A stretch of 64,000 nucleotides of DNA from Lancefieldella sp. Marseille-Q7238 (GCF_949152215.1 NZ_OX424407.1:186001-250000), one strand, 5' to 3'; positions 35,265 to 44,169 are shown, counted from the first letter of the stretch. Numbers and translations: made by a program. The notes: generated by a model not told the origin, from the letters alone.

Positions 35265-36642
35265 CGTGGAGTTGAGCAGCGTGGAGTCTCTGGCGGCAAA
35301 GGACACAGCGCCTGCAAGAATAGATACCACAGGCGCCGCAGCGCTTTCCTACGACGTTGTAGTTGTCGGCGGCGGTCCGGCGGGTCTCGCTGCCGCTCAA
35401 GCGGTCAACATCGGCGCCGCGAATACGCATTCCGTCCTTGTCATTGAGCGTGATCGTGAGCTTGGCGGCATCCTTAACCAGTGCATTCATAACGGCTTTG
35501 GGCTCATTACGTTCAAAGAAGAGCTTACCGGGCCTGAATACGCCGCGCGGTATGTAGAAAAAGTTATGAACAATCCCAACGTTGAAGTGCTTTTAAATAC
35601 CATGGTTATCAACGTCGCAGGCGACCGTACCGTAACGTGCGTAAACTCCCAGCGCGGCCTCATGCATATTCAGGCGGGAGCCATTATTCTCGCCATGGGC
35701 TGTCGCGAACGTCCCCGCGGAGCGCTTGCCATACCCGGTTTTCGACCAGCCGGAGTGTTTACCGCCGGCACGGCGCAGCGCCTTGTCAACATCGAGGGAC
35801 GTATGCCGGGCAAGGAAGTCGTCATCTTAGGTTCGGGCGACATCGGCCTCATTATGGCTCGCCGTATGACGCTCGAAGGAGCTCATGTCGCCTGTGTAGC
35901 TGAGCTCATGCCGTATTCAGGTGGCCTCAAGCGCAATATCGTCCAGTGTCTTGATGACTTTGGCATTCCGCTACTGCTTTCGCATACCGTTACCAGAATT
36001 GATGGCGAGAAGCGCGTGGAGGCAGTGGAGATATCCGAGGTCGATGCTCATGGCACTCCCATCCCCGGCACGCAAAAGCTCTATCCCTGCGATACGCTGA
36101 TGCTTTCGGTGGGATTGCTTCCTGAAAACGACCTCTCTCGTGAAACCGGCGTAGAGCTTTCCCGCGTCACGCGCGGACCTGTTGTTTCTGAGTGTCTCGA
36201 AACTTCTGTTCCCGGTATTTTCGCCTGCGGAAATGTCCTTCACGTCCACGATCTTGTCGATTATGTCTCTGAAGAAGCTTGCTTTGCAGGTCAGAGAGCC
36301 GCCGCTTTTGTGGAGCGAGAACAAACGTTGCCTCCAGAGGACCTCTCTCACGTTGAGCTTCTTGCAAAAGACGGCGTACGCTATACCGTTCCGCAGCATA
36401 TCAGCCCTGAGGCTATGGGCGAACGGCTGACGGTCCGTTTTCGCGTTGATAACGTGTATAAAGACAGATCGATCGCAGTTTATTTTGACGATACGCGCAT
36501 ACTGAAAAAACGTCGACCAATCATGGTGCCAGGCGAGATGGAGCAGATAGTTCTCAAAAAAGAAGTCATTCTGTCTTATATCCATGACCACGGATCGCTT
36601 AACGTCATTACCGTCTGCCTTGAGGAGGTTGCTCATGCCTAG
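35257..36642 (+). CDS. FAD/NAD(P)-dependent oxidoreductase, partner of the GlpA-like enzyme
   Basis: 461 residues. FAD loop VVVVGGGPAGLAAAQAV at about residue 35; second nucleotide-binding loop VVILGSGDIGLIMARRM at about 190; GCRERPRGALAIPG and VPGIFACGNVLHVHDLVDYVSEE are typical of pyridine-nucleotide disulfide-type oxidoreductases. Overlaps the preceding gene by 8 bases; start uncertain among ATG 35257, TTG 35248 and GTG 35266. Probably moves electrons between NAD(P)H and the GlpA-like flavoprotein. Confidence 0.88.
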   Translation: MNSVELSSVESLAAKDTAPARIDTTGAAALSYDVVVVGGGPAGLAAAQAVNIGAANTHSVLVIERDRELGGILNQCIHNGFGLITFKEELTGPEYAARYVEKVMNNPNVEVLLNTMVINVAGDRTVTCVNSQRGLMHIQAGAIILAMGCRERPRGALAIPGFRPAGVFTAGTAQRLVNIEGRMPGKEVVILGSGDIGLIMARRMTLEGAHVACVAELMPYSGGLKRNIVQCLDDFGIPLLLSHTVTRIDGEKRVEAVEISEVDAHGTPIPGTQKLYPCDTLMLSVGLLPENDLSRETGVELSRVTRGPVVSECLETSVPGIFACGNVLHVHDLVDYVSEEACFAGQRAAAFVEREQTLPPEDLSHVELLAKDGVRYTVPQHISPEAMGERLTVRFRVDNVYKDRSIAVYFDDTRILKKRRPIMVPGEMEQIVLKKEVILSYIHDHGSLNVITVCLEEVAHA

Positions 36643-37009
36643 TACGCAGACTGTTACCTGTATTCGATGCCCCCGAGGCTGCTCGGTAGTTGTGCGTTTT
36701 GACGGCGAGAAGATCGTTGAGGTCACAGGCAACGCCTGTCCGCGCGGTGATTCCTATGCGCGCGCCGAGGTGACACATCCTGTGCGTACCGTTACCACTA
36801 CGGTTCCGGTAGAGGACGGTATCATAGCCATGGTTTCAGTAAAAACGTCGGTAGAGGTGCCAAAAGATAAGGTATTCGATGTTGTCAAGGAGATCTCTCA
36901 CCTGAAAGCTCGGGCTCCTGTTGCTCTCGGCGACGTACTTCTTGCCCACGCGGCCGGGACCGACGCCGATATCATCGCTACAAAGTCTGTGAGCCGCGCT
37001 GAACTATAG
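36635..37009 (+). CDS. DUF1667 domain protein
   Basis: 124 residues. N-terminal CIRCPRGCSVVV and a further NACPRGDSYA supply four cysteines that probably hold an iron-sulfur cluster or zinc; the rest matches DUF1667 (VRTVTTTVPV). Starts behind GAGGAGG and overlaps the second flavoprotein by 8 bases. It regularly accompanies GlpA-like and FAD oxidoreductase genes in anaerobes, probably as a small electron-transfer subunit. Function otherwise unknown. Confidence 0.9.
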   Translation: MPSTQTVTCIRCPRGCSVVVRFDGEKIVEVTGNACPRGDSYARAEVTHPVRTVTTTVPVEDGIIAMVSVKTSVEVPKDKVFDVVKEISHLKARAPVALGDVLLAHAAGTDADIIATKSVSRAEL

Positions 37010-37040
37010 GACGCAGCGGGCAATGCGGGCTTGTCCTTTG

Positions 37041-37352
37041 TCAGGCCTCCCAACAGCACGCTTTCATGTCAACCCGGCCATCGGGCAAAAACGTAACACC
37101 CTCGTTCTCAAGGAGAGTTCTTTGCGCGTCAGGTCCGCCGAACGCAAAGCCGGGCGCGAGGGAGCCATCTTTGAATACCACGCGATGGCAGGGGACCCCT
37201 CCAGCCACGCCTGGGCTTTGATGCACGGCAAAACCTACATAGCGAGCCTTACGGGGTTCACCGATCATGCGGGCAACCTGTCCGTATGTTGTGACCCTGC
37301 CCTCGGGAATCTGTCTGACAAGAGCAAAGACGCGCTGAAAGAAACTATCCAT
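37041..37352 (-). CDS. MGMT-family (methylguanine methyltransferase-like) protein
   Basis: 103 residues, only the DNA-binding/active-site domain of O6-alkylguanine transferases. IPEGRVTTYGQVARMIGEPRKARYVG and VPCHRVVFKDGSLAPGFAFGG are conserved. The active-site motif is PCHRV, so the alkyl-acceptor cysteine is present, unlike alkyltransferase-like (ATL) proteins that have PWHRV. The full N-terminal domain is absent. Convergent with the DUF1667 gene, 31 bases from its stop. Confidence 0.85.
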   Translation of the reverse strand: MDSFFQRVFALVRQIPEGRVTTYGQVARMIGEPRKARYVGFAVHQSPGVAGGVPCHRVVFKDGSLAPGFAFGGPDAQRTLLENEGVTFLPDGRVDMKACCWEA

Positions 37353-37487
37353 TGTTACTCCGTTTTACTCGTGACCGTTTCTCTGAATCTCTCCGCTTTT
37401 GAAAAAGAGAAAGAAATGTCAATTGTTACTTGCTCATTTTATGCCCAGATGATAAGGTACTGATTCGTGCATTGAAGAAGCACGTTT

Positions 37488-37564
<77 letters not shown>

Positions 37565-37573
37565 TGAAACTCT

Positions 37574-37607
37574 AAAGACCGGAGGCCACATTTACCTCCG
37601 GTCTTTT
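37574..37607 (+). terminator. Intrinsic terminator after tRNA-Pro
   Basis: Perfect 12-base arms AAAGACCGGAGG / CCTCCGGTCTTT around a 9-base loop, ending in TTTT. Confidence 0.9.
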
Positions 37608-37698
37608 GCCATATTCTGACCACTAGCATTTTCGCCGTCGATAGCCGAAGCCGGTGCCTTACTCAACCGCTATCTCATAGTCGAAAGGAGATTGAGTC

Positions 37699-37965
37699 AT
37701 GTCTGAATTCAATCCTTCTGTGGGACCGATTAAGACGAACGGGAAGAGTGATTCGATGCAGTCTCCGCAGTCTGTTGTGGCGATAGCGGCAGCTGCTGTT
37801 TGGGCTGCTGCCGGATATGACATTGTCGTCGGTCTCAATTATGCGGTCAATTGGGTAAATGCAAAACACATCCATATCGCTTGTCCTCGGGTTGGCAATC
37901 TCGCTGCTCATAGGGCTTATGGGCGTGTATATGCTGATAACCGGCAAAGCGAACCTGCTCCATGA
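37699..37965 (+). CDS. Small ORF with one hydrophobic helix, unknown
   Basis: 88 codons, start behind an excellent GAAAGGAG site. A hydrophilic start (MSEFNPSVGPIKTNGK) is followed by a long alanine-rich hydrophobic helix (VVAIAAAAVWAAAGYDIVVG). The last 35 codons overlap the next ORF in another frame and have no protein-like character, so the true product may be about 53 residues with a frameshift joining the next ORF, or a separate small membrane peptide. No family recognised. Confidence 0.45.
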   Translation: MSEFNPSVGPIKTNGKSDSMQSPQSVVAIAAAAVWAAAGYDIVVGLNYAVNWVNAKHIHIACPRVGNLAAHRAYGRVYADNRQSEPAP

Positions 37966-38359
37966 TTACCATAGGGCGACTACAGATGACGGATACTCTG
38001 TACAACTTGCCTGGAACAAAATGGACAGTAAGGTCTGGAAGGCAGAACGAGTCGAAGAGTATATGGGAAAAGGTGCACAAGGAGATCCCGAAGTTTTTAT
38101 CGTTATTATGGTTCCTGAAGACTCAGTTGAACATATGGCGCAAGCGGTATATGAAGTTCAAAAAGGCTTGTGGCCTCTAAAGCGTAATATGCACGTTCTG
38201 GCTGCAATAAGTGGCCTGACGCTTGAAAGTGGAGCTATCTATAACACCCCTGTCGATAAAGAGAATCTGATCACAAGAGATGATCCGCCGAAATATGAAG
38301 AGATCAAAGAGACTATTGTTGATTATCAGTTTAGAAACAAGCAGATAAATAAAACCTGA
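37859..38359 (+). CDS. Membrane-anchored protein of unknown function
   Basis: 166 residues. One N-terminal membrane helix (SLVLGLAISLLIGLMGVYMLITG) and a soluble domain rich in charged residues. ATG is immediately preceded by an in-frame TAA and has only a weak ribosome site (ATTGGGTAA), while the overlapping upstream ORF has a strong one, so expression may depend on coupling. AT-rich compared with the core genes. No family recognised; stands before the two-component system without a shared strand problem. Confidence 0.55.
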   Translation: MQNTSISLVLGLAISLLIGLMGVYMLITGKANLLHDYHRATTDDGYSVQLAWNKMDSKVWKAERVEEYMGKGAQGDPEVFIVIMVPEDSVEHMAQAVYEVQKGLWPLKRNMHVLAAISGLTLESGAIYNTPVDKENLITRDDPPKYEEIKETIVDYQFRNKQINKT

Positions 38360-38485
38360 GCAATGGGATGGGTCTGGAGAAATAGGAGACCCAAACGACA
38401 GTGATGTAGCAATTACATGGCTGCATGATCCATCAAAATGATTATGATATTCCTTTCTTATAGGACTGAGTTGCCCTATGAAGAC

Positions 38486-38571
38486 GTTCTCAGAACTGTT
38501 GATTTTCATTTTCGGCGGAACGAGAGTCTCGAACTTAGTTTATGGTAGTCTGTCTGTTCTAACTTCAGAAC
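38486..38571. promoter_or_regulatory. Two GTTCT/AGAAC inverted repeats before the response-regulator gene
   Basis: GTTCT-C-AGAAC at 38486-38496 and GTTCT-(6)-AGAAC at 38556-38571, the latter 17 bases before the response-regulator start. They share arms, so may be operator half-sites of one regulator. The 228-base gap 38360-38587 otherwise holds no gene. Confidence 0.4.
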
Positions 38572-38587
38572 GTGTCGAAAGGAAACT

Positions 38588-39337
38588 ATGTCAGAGAAAG
38601 AAGCGACCCTATTGAATACCACGGATGCTTCACCTGACGAGGTGCTTATAGTTGAAGATGACCCTAATATCACGGAAATCCTCTCACTCTATCTGACCGG
38701 TGCCGGTTATGAGGTGCATACGGCATGTAATGGCCGTGAAGGTCTTGATACTCTGCAGAAAAACAGAATCTCCGCAGTCCTTGTCGATATTATGATGCCC
38801 GTTATAAATGGATACGATTTTATCCGTGAAGCTCGTATCTTCTCTGACGTGCCCATCCTGGTTATCTCAGCGCGCACACAAGCAGCAGATAAAATGCTTG
38901 GACTTAATCTCGGAGCCGACGGCTACGTTACCAAGCCCTTTGATCCCGTTGAAGTCATCGCGTATGTGCAGGCAGTTTTAAGGCGCTATCGCTATAGCCA
39001 AACTACGACAAGTTCAATTCCAATGCAAGACGACAAGAAAGTCATTGCAGTACGCGATCTTATATTTGACTCGGAAAAGCTTGTCCTGCGCAAAAAAGAC
39101 GAGATTATTCCCCTTACTGCGACTGAGCTTAAAATCATGATGCGCTTCATGCGAGCGCCAGGACGCATTTTTACTAAGACGCAGCTTTATGAAACCGTAA
39201 CGGGTGAGACATTTGGAAGCGCCGATGAGAGCGTCATGGTTCATATTTCAAATATCAGGGCAAAGCTTGGAGATACAGGTACAAACGCTCCATATATTAA
39301 GACGGTGCGCGGATTGGGGTATCGTCTTGAAGCTTAA
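38588..39337 (+). CDS. Two-component response regulator, OmpR family
   Basis: 249 residues. Receiver domain with acidic pocket EDD (about residues 24-26), phospho-acceptor Asp in VLVDIMMPVINGYDF and lysine in YVTKPFDPVEV; C-terminal winged helix with LTATELKIMMRFMRAPGRIFTKTQLYE and VMVHISNIRAKLG. GAAAGGA site upstream. Its stop overlaps the histidine kinase start. Its place just ahead of the dlt-like operon suggests that operon is a target (inference). Confidence 0.94.
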   Translation: MSEKEATLLNTTDASPDEVLIVEDDPNITEILSLYLTGAGYEVHTACNGREGLDTLQKNRISAVLVDIMMPVINGYDFIREARIFSDVPILVISARTQAADKMLGLNLGADGYVTKPFDPVEVIAYVQAVLRRYRYSQTTTSSIPMQDDKKVIAVRDLIFDSEKLVLRKKDEIIPLTATELKIMMRFMRAPGRIFTKTQLYETVTGETFGSADESVMVHISNIRAKLGDTGTNAPYIKTVRGLGYRLEA

Positions 39338-40925
39338 AGACTGGCTGATGTATGCCAAATCAAGTCTGACCATACGCTGCCTTATTGTCATTGTCCTGTA
39401 TGCAGCATTTGTGATTCTTGTGCTCATAGAAACAAATAATCTTGCTGACCAGCAGTTTAACGGCGTTTTTACCGATATGGAGACACTTGCCGCTCAGGAA
39501 GAGGCCCTTGCCAAGGATGACTATCAAAAGCTTGCGAGTCTTATTGGAAACGGAGCCAGCATTTCCTTCTTTGATAAAGCGGGAAATAAGCTGTACGCCT
39601 CAGGAGGAAATCTTTCAGACAGCATTACCGCAGACGAGCTGCCTATTATCAACAACTATGGCAATGCGCGAAATTCTTACCATGTATTTGAAGAAAAGAA
39701 TGTAGACGGCAAATCCGTCTACCGCATCGTACATTATTCTACCGACGCGCTTGCCGGTCTTGAAAAAATCGAAGGGGAATGCGTTGTCGACCAAGATCTC
39801 AACATTCTTTCCGGCAATCTCTTCCCGGGTAAAAAACACCTAACCGAATTTGAATTCAGTTTACTGAAAGGCATATTTGAAAATAGGATGTCTATTGAAA
39901 AATATGAATACACCAATGCAGATGGAGAAGAGCGCACGCTTGTGTTAGCAACTCCTGCCCTGCAGATGTCTACGTATGAAACTGCATTCGAATCAGCAAG
40001 CCGTTTATGGCTTATTTCTATTTCCCTTTTGATTGTCGCTACCATGCTTGTGGTACTGTCTCTTGCCTATACCATCAGATGCGCAATTAAACCGCTTGAT
40101 GCTGCCATTAAAATACGAAGATTGGACAGGAAGACTCCTGTTGAAATGAGAGGTCGTCTTGCTTCTGAGCTCAGACCGACCTTCGACAACTTTGCGGAGC
40201 TTATGGACGAGCTTGACGCTTCACAACAGGAAAAACAAAGGATAATTACAGATGTCTCGCATGATCTGAAAACTCCGCTGACTGTTATTCTTGGATATGC
40301 TCAAGCGCTCTTCGACGGCACAATCCCGGACAATAAACGCTCTGTCTATCTGGCAACCATACGCGAGAAGGCCATCATTTCATCAGATATGCTGGACTCC
40401 TTGTTTACCTATGCAAAAATGGACCATCCCAGTTATAGACCTGAACTTATTTCCTGTGATATGTGTGAGTTTATTCGCTCAATCATCATTGACAGATCTC
40501 CCGATGTCGAGCAGGCTGGATGCACCATAGAAGCGGAGATCGACGAAGAAAGCTGTCCTGTTCTCATTGACACTCAGCTTTTCCAACGCATGATTGCAAA
40601 TCTTATTGACAACGCTTTTAAGCATAATGTTTCAGGCACGCAGATTCTGGTTTCCTGTCGGAAACTGGACAGAGCGGTAAGGATTAGCGTTCTTGATACG
40701 GGTCGTGGCATTCCTAAGCGCCTACGTGATCATATTTTTGAAGAATTCATTACAGAAGATGATGCTCGTTCGGCATACAGCGGTACAGGCCTTGGGCTAT
40801 CTATTGCCAAGCGATGTGCTGATCTTAACGGCGCGACTATTGAATTTTCCAAAAAGCCACGTCCGCCATTTTCGACAGAGGCTGTCATTATTGTTCCTTT
40901 GGCAGATCAAGATTTTAAGCAGTAA
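39327..40925 (+). CDS. Sensor histidine kinase
   Basis: About 532 residues from TTG 39327; ATG 39348 is the alternative. Two membrane helices (about 12-32 and 230-252) flank an extracellular sensor of about 195 residues; a HAMP-like linker follows. H-box VSHDLKTPLTVILGYAQALFDG, N-box NLIDNAFKHN, G1 DTGRGIPKRLRDHIFEEF and G2 GTGLGLSIAKR are intact. Paired with the regulator upstream by an overlapping start. The next gene starts 83 bases later. Confidence 0.93.
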   Translation: MKLKDWLMYAKSSLTIRCLIVIVLYAAFVILVLIETNNLADQQFNGVFTDMETLAAQEEALAKDDYQKLASLIGNGASISFFDKAGNKLYASGGNLSDSITADELPIINNYGNARNSYHVFEEKNVDGKSVYRIVHYSTDALAGLEKIEGECVVDQDLNILSGNLFPGKKHLTEFEFSLLKGIFENRMSIEKYEYTNADGEERTLVLATPALQMSTYETAFESASRLWLISISLLIVATMLVVLSLAYTIRCAIKPLDAAIKIRRLDRKTPVEMRGRLASELRPTFDNFAELMDELDASQQEKQRIITDVSHDLKTPLTVILGYAQALFDGTIPDNKRSVYLATIREKAIISSDMLDSLFTYAKMDHPSYRPELISCDMCEFIRSIIIDRSPDVEQAGCTIEAEIDEESCPVLIDTQLFQRMIANLIDNAFKHNVSGTQILVSCRKLDRAVRISVLDTGRGIPKRLRDHIFEEFITEDDARSAYSGTGLGLSIAKRCADLNGATIEFSKKPRPPFSTEAVIIVPLADQDFKQ

Positions 40926-41008
40926 CAAACCTAAAGAAATATTTAAGAAGCTCTTAGGCTTCCATAAGGTTGCTCTTCCAAACTTGATAACAAGAGAAAG
41001 GAAGAGCT

Positions 41009-42604
41009 ATGAATCAAAAATTAAATGTTCTTGAATACCTTGAAGAAAGCGCACGACATCATCCGAATCACTGTGCGATTATCGATGAAAGCGGAGCATA
41101 TTCCTATAAGGAGCTCTTAGAGTCCAGCAAAAGGGCAGGAGTCGCGCTTGCGCGCTTTGGAGCTACTGGACGAGCGGTCGTTATTGTTTCGAAAAAGAGC
41201 TTCTCAACTCTTATCGCAATGCTCGGCACGCTTTATGCAGGCGGCTTCTATGTTCCCGTTGACCCGAATGCTCCCGTTAAGCGAATACGTAACATTTGCA
41301 GCGCGCTCAATAACCCGCTCGTTATTGATGGTAGAAAGAGCAATGCGGATTTTCTTACGCGTAATCGCCAAGAGGATCTTTGTCTTGGAGCAAAGACTGT
41401 CGTCCATCTTGACAGTTTGTTTGTAAGCTGCACGCTCAATGACACCCTAAGCCCGAATCAAATCAAAGAAAATGACGAGCTTCTTGCAAATATCAGATTG
41501 TCGTCTATCGATGTTGATCCTGTCTACATTCTCTTTACATCAGGAACTACAGGAAAGCCTAAAGGTGTGGTTGTGCATCACAAAGCAGTCCTGAGTTTCA
41601 TAGACTCATTCGTAGCTACCTTTGACATACGCGGCGATGATCGCATTGCAAATCAGGCTCCTTTTGACTTTGACGTATCGGTAAAAGACATTTACGGAGC
41701 GCTGGCGGTAGGCGCAACGCTCATACTTATTCCACGCACGCTCTTTTCAAAGCCTTTTGAGCTTGCAAAATATCTTGAAATTAAAAACGTTACCGTGATG
41801 ATATGGGCTGTCGCTGCCCTTTGCCTCATGACAACACTTCACGCCCTTGATGGACATGATTTGTCTTCCGTCAGAATGGTATTGTTTAGTGGCGAAATTA
41901 TGCCTAAACGTCATCTTGACCGTTGGATGAAGGTACTCCATGAGGCTAAGTTCGTTAACCTTTATGGCCCCTCTGAAATCATTTGCAACTGTATGTATCA
42001 CGTGGTTGATAGGAATCGCACCTATCCATATGGCATTCCTTTGGGAACGGCCTTTGCCAATAGGGAGGTTTTTCTTCTCAAAGATGATGGGAACCTTGCA
42101 ACAGAAGTCGGTGACGTCGGAGAAATTTATGTAAGAGGAAGCTCCCTTGCAAGCGGGTATGTTGGTATGCTCAACAGTCAAAAAAACGTCAGCGAATCGT
42201 TTGGTTTTGTGCAAAATCCCCGCAACAATCTTTATACGGATCCAGTCTATCGTACAGGAGATTATGCGGAAATTCTGGAAGGGGGAGAGATTCTTTACAG
42301 AGGAAGGCGCGATAACCAAATCAAGCATCAAGGGCATCGCATTGAGCTGGAAGAAATCGACCGCACGGTTGAAAGGCAGGATGGCGTTACACGATGTAGA
42401 AGTGTTTACGACCACAAACGTAATCGTCTCCTTGCGTTTTACGAAGGGAATGTTGATGAAGTCCTATTAGCTCAAAAACTAAGAAATCGCCTACCGCGGT
42501 TTATGGTTCCCAGTAAAGTCATGATGGTAACTGGCATGCCCTTGACAAAAAATGGCAAGGTTGACCGGGTTCAGTTGATGGAAGAAAGCTATATACATGG
42601 ATAA
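41009..42604 (+). CDS. DltA-like amino-acid-activating AMP ligase
   Basis: Activates an amino acid with ATP and loads it on a carrier protein. 531 residues. Adenylation motifs: ILFTSGTTGKPKGVVVHH (A3), NLYGPSE (A5), YRTGDYAEI (A7), GRRDNQIKHQGHRIELEE (A8), and the catalytic lysine in TKNGKVDR (A10). It heads a five-gene set with a decarboxylase homologue, carrier, MBOAT and SGNH-like gene. In ordinary dlt operons the substrate is D-alanine; the extra PLP enzyme makes the substrate here uncertain. Overlaps the next gene by 8 bases. Confidence 0.88.
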   Translation: MNQKLNVLEYLEESARHHPNHCAIIDESGAYSYKELLESSKRAGVALARFGATGRAVVIVSKKSFSTLIAMLGTLYAGGFYVPVDPNAPVKRIRNICSALNNPLVIDGRKSNADFLTRNRQEDLCLGAKTVVHLDSLFVSCTLNDTLSPNQIKENDELLANIRLSSIDVDPVYILFTSGTTGKPKGVVVHHKAVLSFIDSFVATFDIRGDDRIANQAPFDFDVSVKDIYGALAVGATLILIPRTLFSKPFELAKYLEIKNVTVMIWAVAALCLMTTLHALDGHDLSSVRMVLFSGEIMPKRHLDRWMKVLHEAKFVNLYGPSEIICNCMYHVVDRNRTYPYGIPLGTAFANREVFLLKDDGNLATEVGDVGEIYVRGSSLASGYVGMLNSQKNVSESFGFVQNPRNNLYTDPVYRTGDYAEILEGGEILYRGRRDNQIKHQGHRIELEEIDRTVERQDGVTRCRSVYDHKRNRLLAFYEGNVDEVLLAQKLRNRLPRFMVPSKVMMVTGMPLTKNGKVDRVQLMEESYIHG

Positions 42605-43847
42605 CAGCAAACTGAAAGAATGCGTCCGCACCTTTGGTACGCCGCTATACATTTTCGATGAACATACACTTGTTAAACGTGTGAATTTTCTTCGTGCACA
42701 TCTGCCTGAAAAGACAGAGCTCTGCTATGCAGTCAAGGCAAATACCTTTATCATTCCTGAGCTTGCAGATCTTGTTGACAGCTTTGAAGTTTGTTCACCC
42801 GGTGAGAAGCGCATCTGCGAAAACCTTAGCATTCCTTGGAATATGACGGTAATCTCCGGCGTTCATAAGGATGAAGAAATGATTGACAGCCTCATTGCAA
42901 CAGACGCTCCTGTGCGAGCGTATACTGTTGAATCCCTTAATCAATTCCACCTTATCAGTAAAACTGCGAGGCGCTACGATACAATCATTCCCGTACTTCT
43001 GCGCCTCACAAGTGGCAACCAATTCGGACTTGATGCAGAGGATATCAAACACCTTGTGTGCGACGAGAAGGATAACAATCACGTTATTATAAAGGGTATC
43101 CAGTTCTTTTCGGGAACGCAAAAAGACTCAATTAAGCGCCTTGACAGAGAGCTATCTAAACTTGACGCTTTTCTAGAGGAACTTAAGCGCGACTGTGGTT
43201 TTGCAGCGCAGATTCTTGAATTTGGCCCGGGTTTTCCTGTTGATTATTTTGGCGTGGGAAAGATTGAGGACGAAGCTGTCTTTTTAGACGAGTTTGCAGA
43301 GCTTTTGGTTCAACTGAAGTTTACCGGACAGATCGTACTTGAACTCGGTCGCAGTATAGCGGCTTCCTGTGGCACATATTTAACCTCAGTCGTCGATACC
43401 AAGAAAAACGCCGGCTTGCGCTATGCCATCGTCGACGGCGGCGTGCATCATCTTGTCTATTTCGGCCATGCTATGGCAATGAAGCAGCCGCCGGTACGGT
43501 TGCTTGAGCCGGATGTTTCCAGTACCTTTACTGAGGTATCTAATATCTGTCCGGATGCTCAAAGCGTTGACGGTACCGGCACTCTTGCAGATGGGCTATG
43601 GAACATATGTGGCTCTCTCTGCACCGCTTATGACATTTTGGTTAAAAAGATATCGATAAAGAATCTTTGTATAGGAAGTGTCTTTGCTTTTGACAATGCG
43701 GGTGCCTACTGTATGACCGAGGGCATGCTTATGTTTTTAAGTCGCGACCTTCCCAAGATTGCTGTCGTTGACGATACAGGCACGCCTCAACTCATCCGTA
43801 GCGGGCTGCGAACCGACAGCATGAATACGCCGGGACTCTTTATATAG
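42597..43847 (+). CDS. Fold-type III PLP decarboxylase homologue in a dlt-like operon
   Basis: 416 residues, related to diaminopimelate/ornithine decarboxylases. PLP lysine in LCYAVKANTF; SGNQFGLDAEDI; ILEFGPGFPVDYF in place of the usual glycine-rich phosphate loop; ELGRSIAASCGTYLTSVVDTKK; and CGSLCTAYDIL with the trans-acting Cys and Asp. The usual HxHxGSQ stretch is changed to IQFFSGTQ, so specificity probably differs. It lies between the AMP ligase and the carrier, where no standard dlt operon has a PLP enzyme. Could supply, decarboxylate or epimerise the attached amino acid; which one is unknown. Confidence 0.85.
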   Translation: MDNSKLKECVRTFGTPLYIFDEHTLVKRVNFLRAHLPEKTELCYAVKANTFIIPELADLVDSFEVCSPGEKRICENLSIPWNMTVISGVHKDEEMIDSLIATDAPVRAYTVESLNQFHLISKTARRYDTIIPVLLRLTSGNQFGLDAEDIKHLVCDEKDNNHVIIKGIQFFSGTQKDSIKRLDRELSKLDAFLEELKRDCGFAAQILEFGPGFPVDYFGVGKIEDEAVFLDEFAELLVQLKFTGQIVLELGRSIAASCGTYLTSVVDTKKNAGLRYAIVDGGVHHLVYFGHAMAMKQPPVRLLEPDVSSTFTEVSNICPDAQSVDGTGTLADGLWNICGSLCTAYDILVKKISIKNLCIGSVFAFDNAGAYCMTEGMLMFLSRDLPKIAVVDDTGTPQLIRSGLRTDSMNTPGLFI

Positions 43848-43941
43848 AGCTTCACAGTCTCATACAACTCGAAATGATACCGCTACGGCACGTAATCCCG
43901 TAAACCCTGAACATCCGCTCATACGAGAAAGAGAAATAACC

Positions 43942-44169
43942 ATGGAAAAGATTGTTGCAATTCTGAAAGAGCTTATGCCTGGAGTCGACGTAACAACATG
44001 TACCACACTCGTTGATGACCACTATCTTGACTCACTTGCTATCGTGGCACTCATTTCAGAGCTTGAAGATCAATTCGATATTGAGATTCCCGCAGTTGAC
44101 ATTGTTGCCGATAATTTTAATTCAGCAGAAAACATTCAGGTCCTTGTCACGCGTCTGATTGAAGACTAA
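43942..44169 (+). CDS. Acyl/aminoacyl carrier protein (DltC-like)
   Basis: 75 residues, four-helix carrier. The phosphopantetheine serine is in DDHYLDSLAIVALISELED, and DIEIPAVDIVADNFNSAENI follows as in carriers. It would carry the aminoacyl group from the AMP ligase to the membrane acyltransferase. Good GAGAAAGAG site. The 94 bases upstream contain no other gene. Confidence 0.92.
   Translation: MEKIVAILKELMPGVDVTTCTTLVDDHYLDSLAIVALISELEDQFDIEIPAVDIVADNFNSAENIQVLVTRLIED

Noticed and set aside
37023-37463. 146-codon plus-strand ORF opposite the MGMT-like gene
   Set aside because: Overlaps the clearly conserved MGMT-family gene on the minus strand and shows no motif; an antisense shadow.
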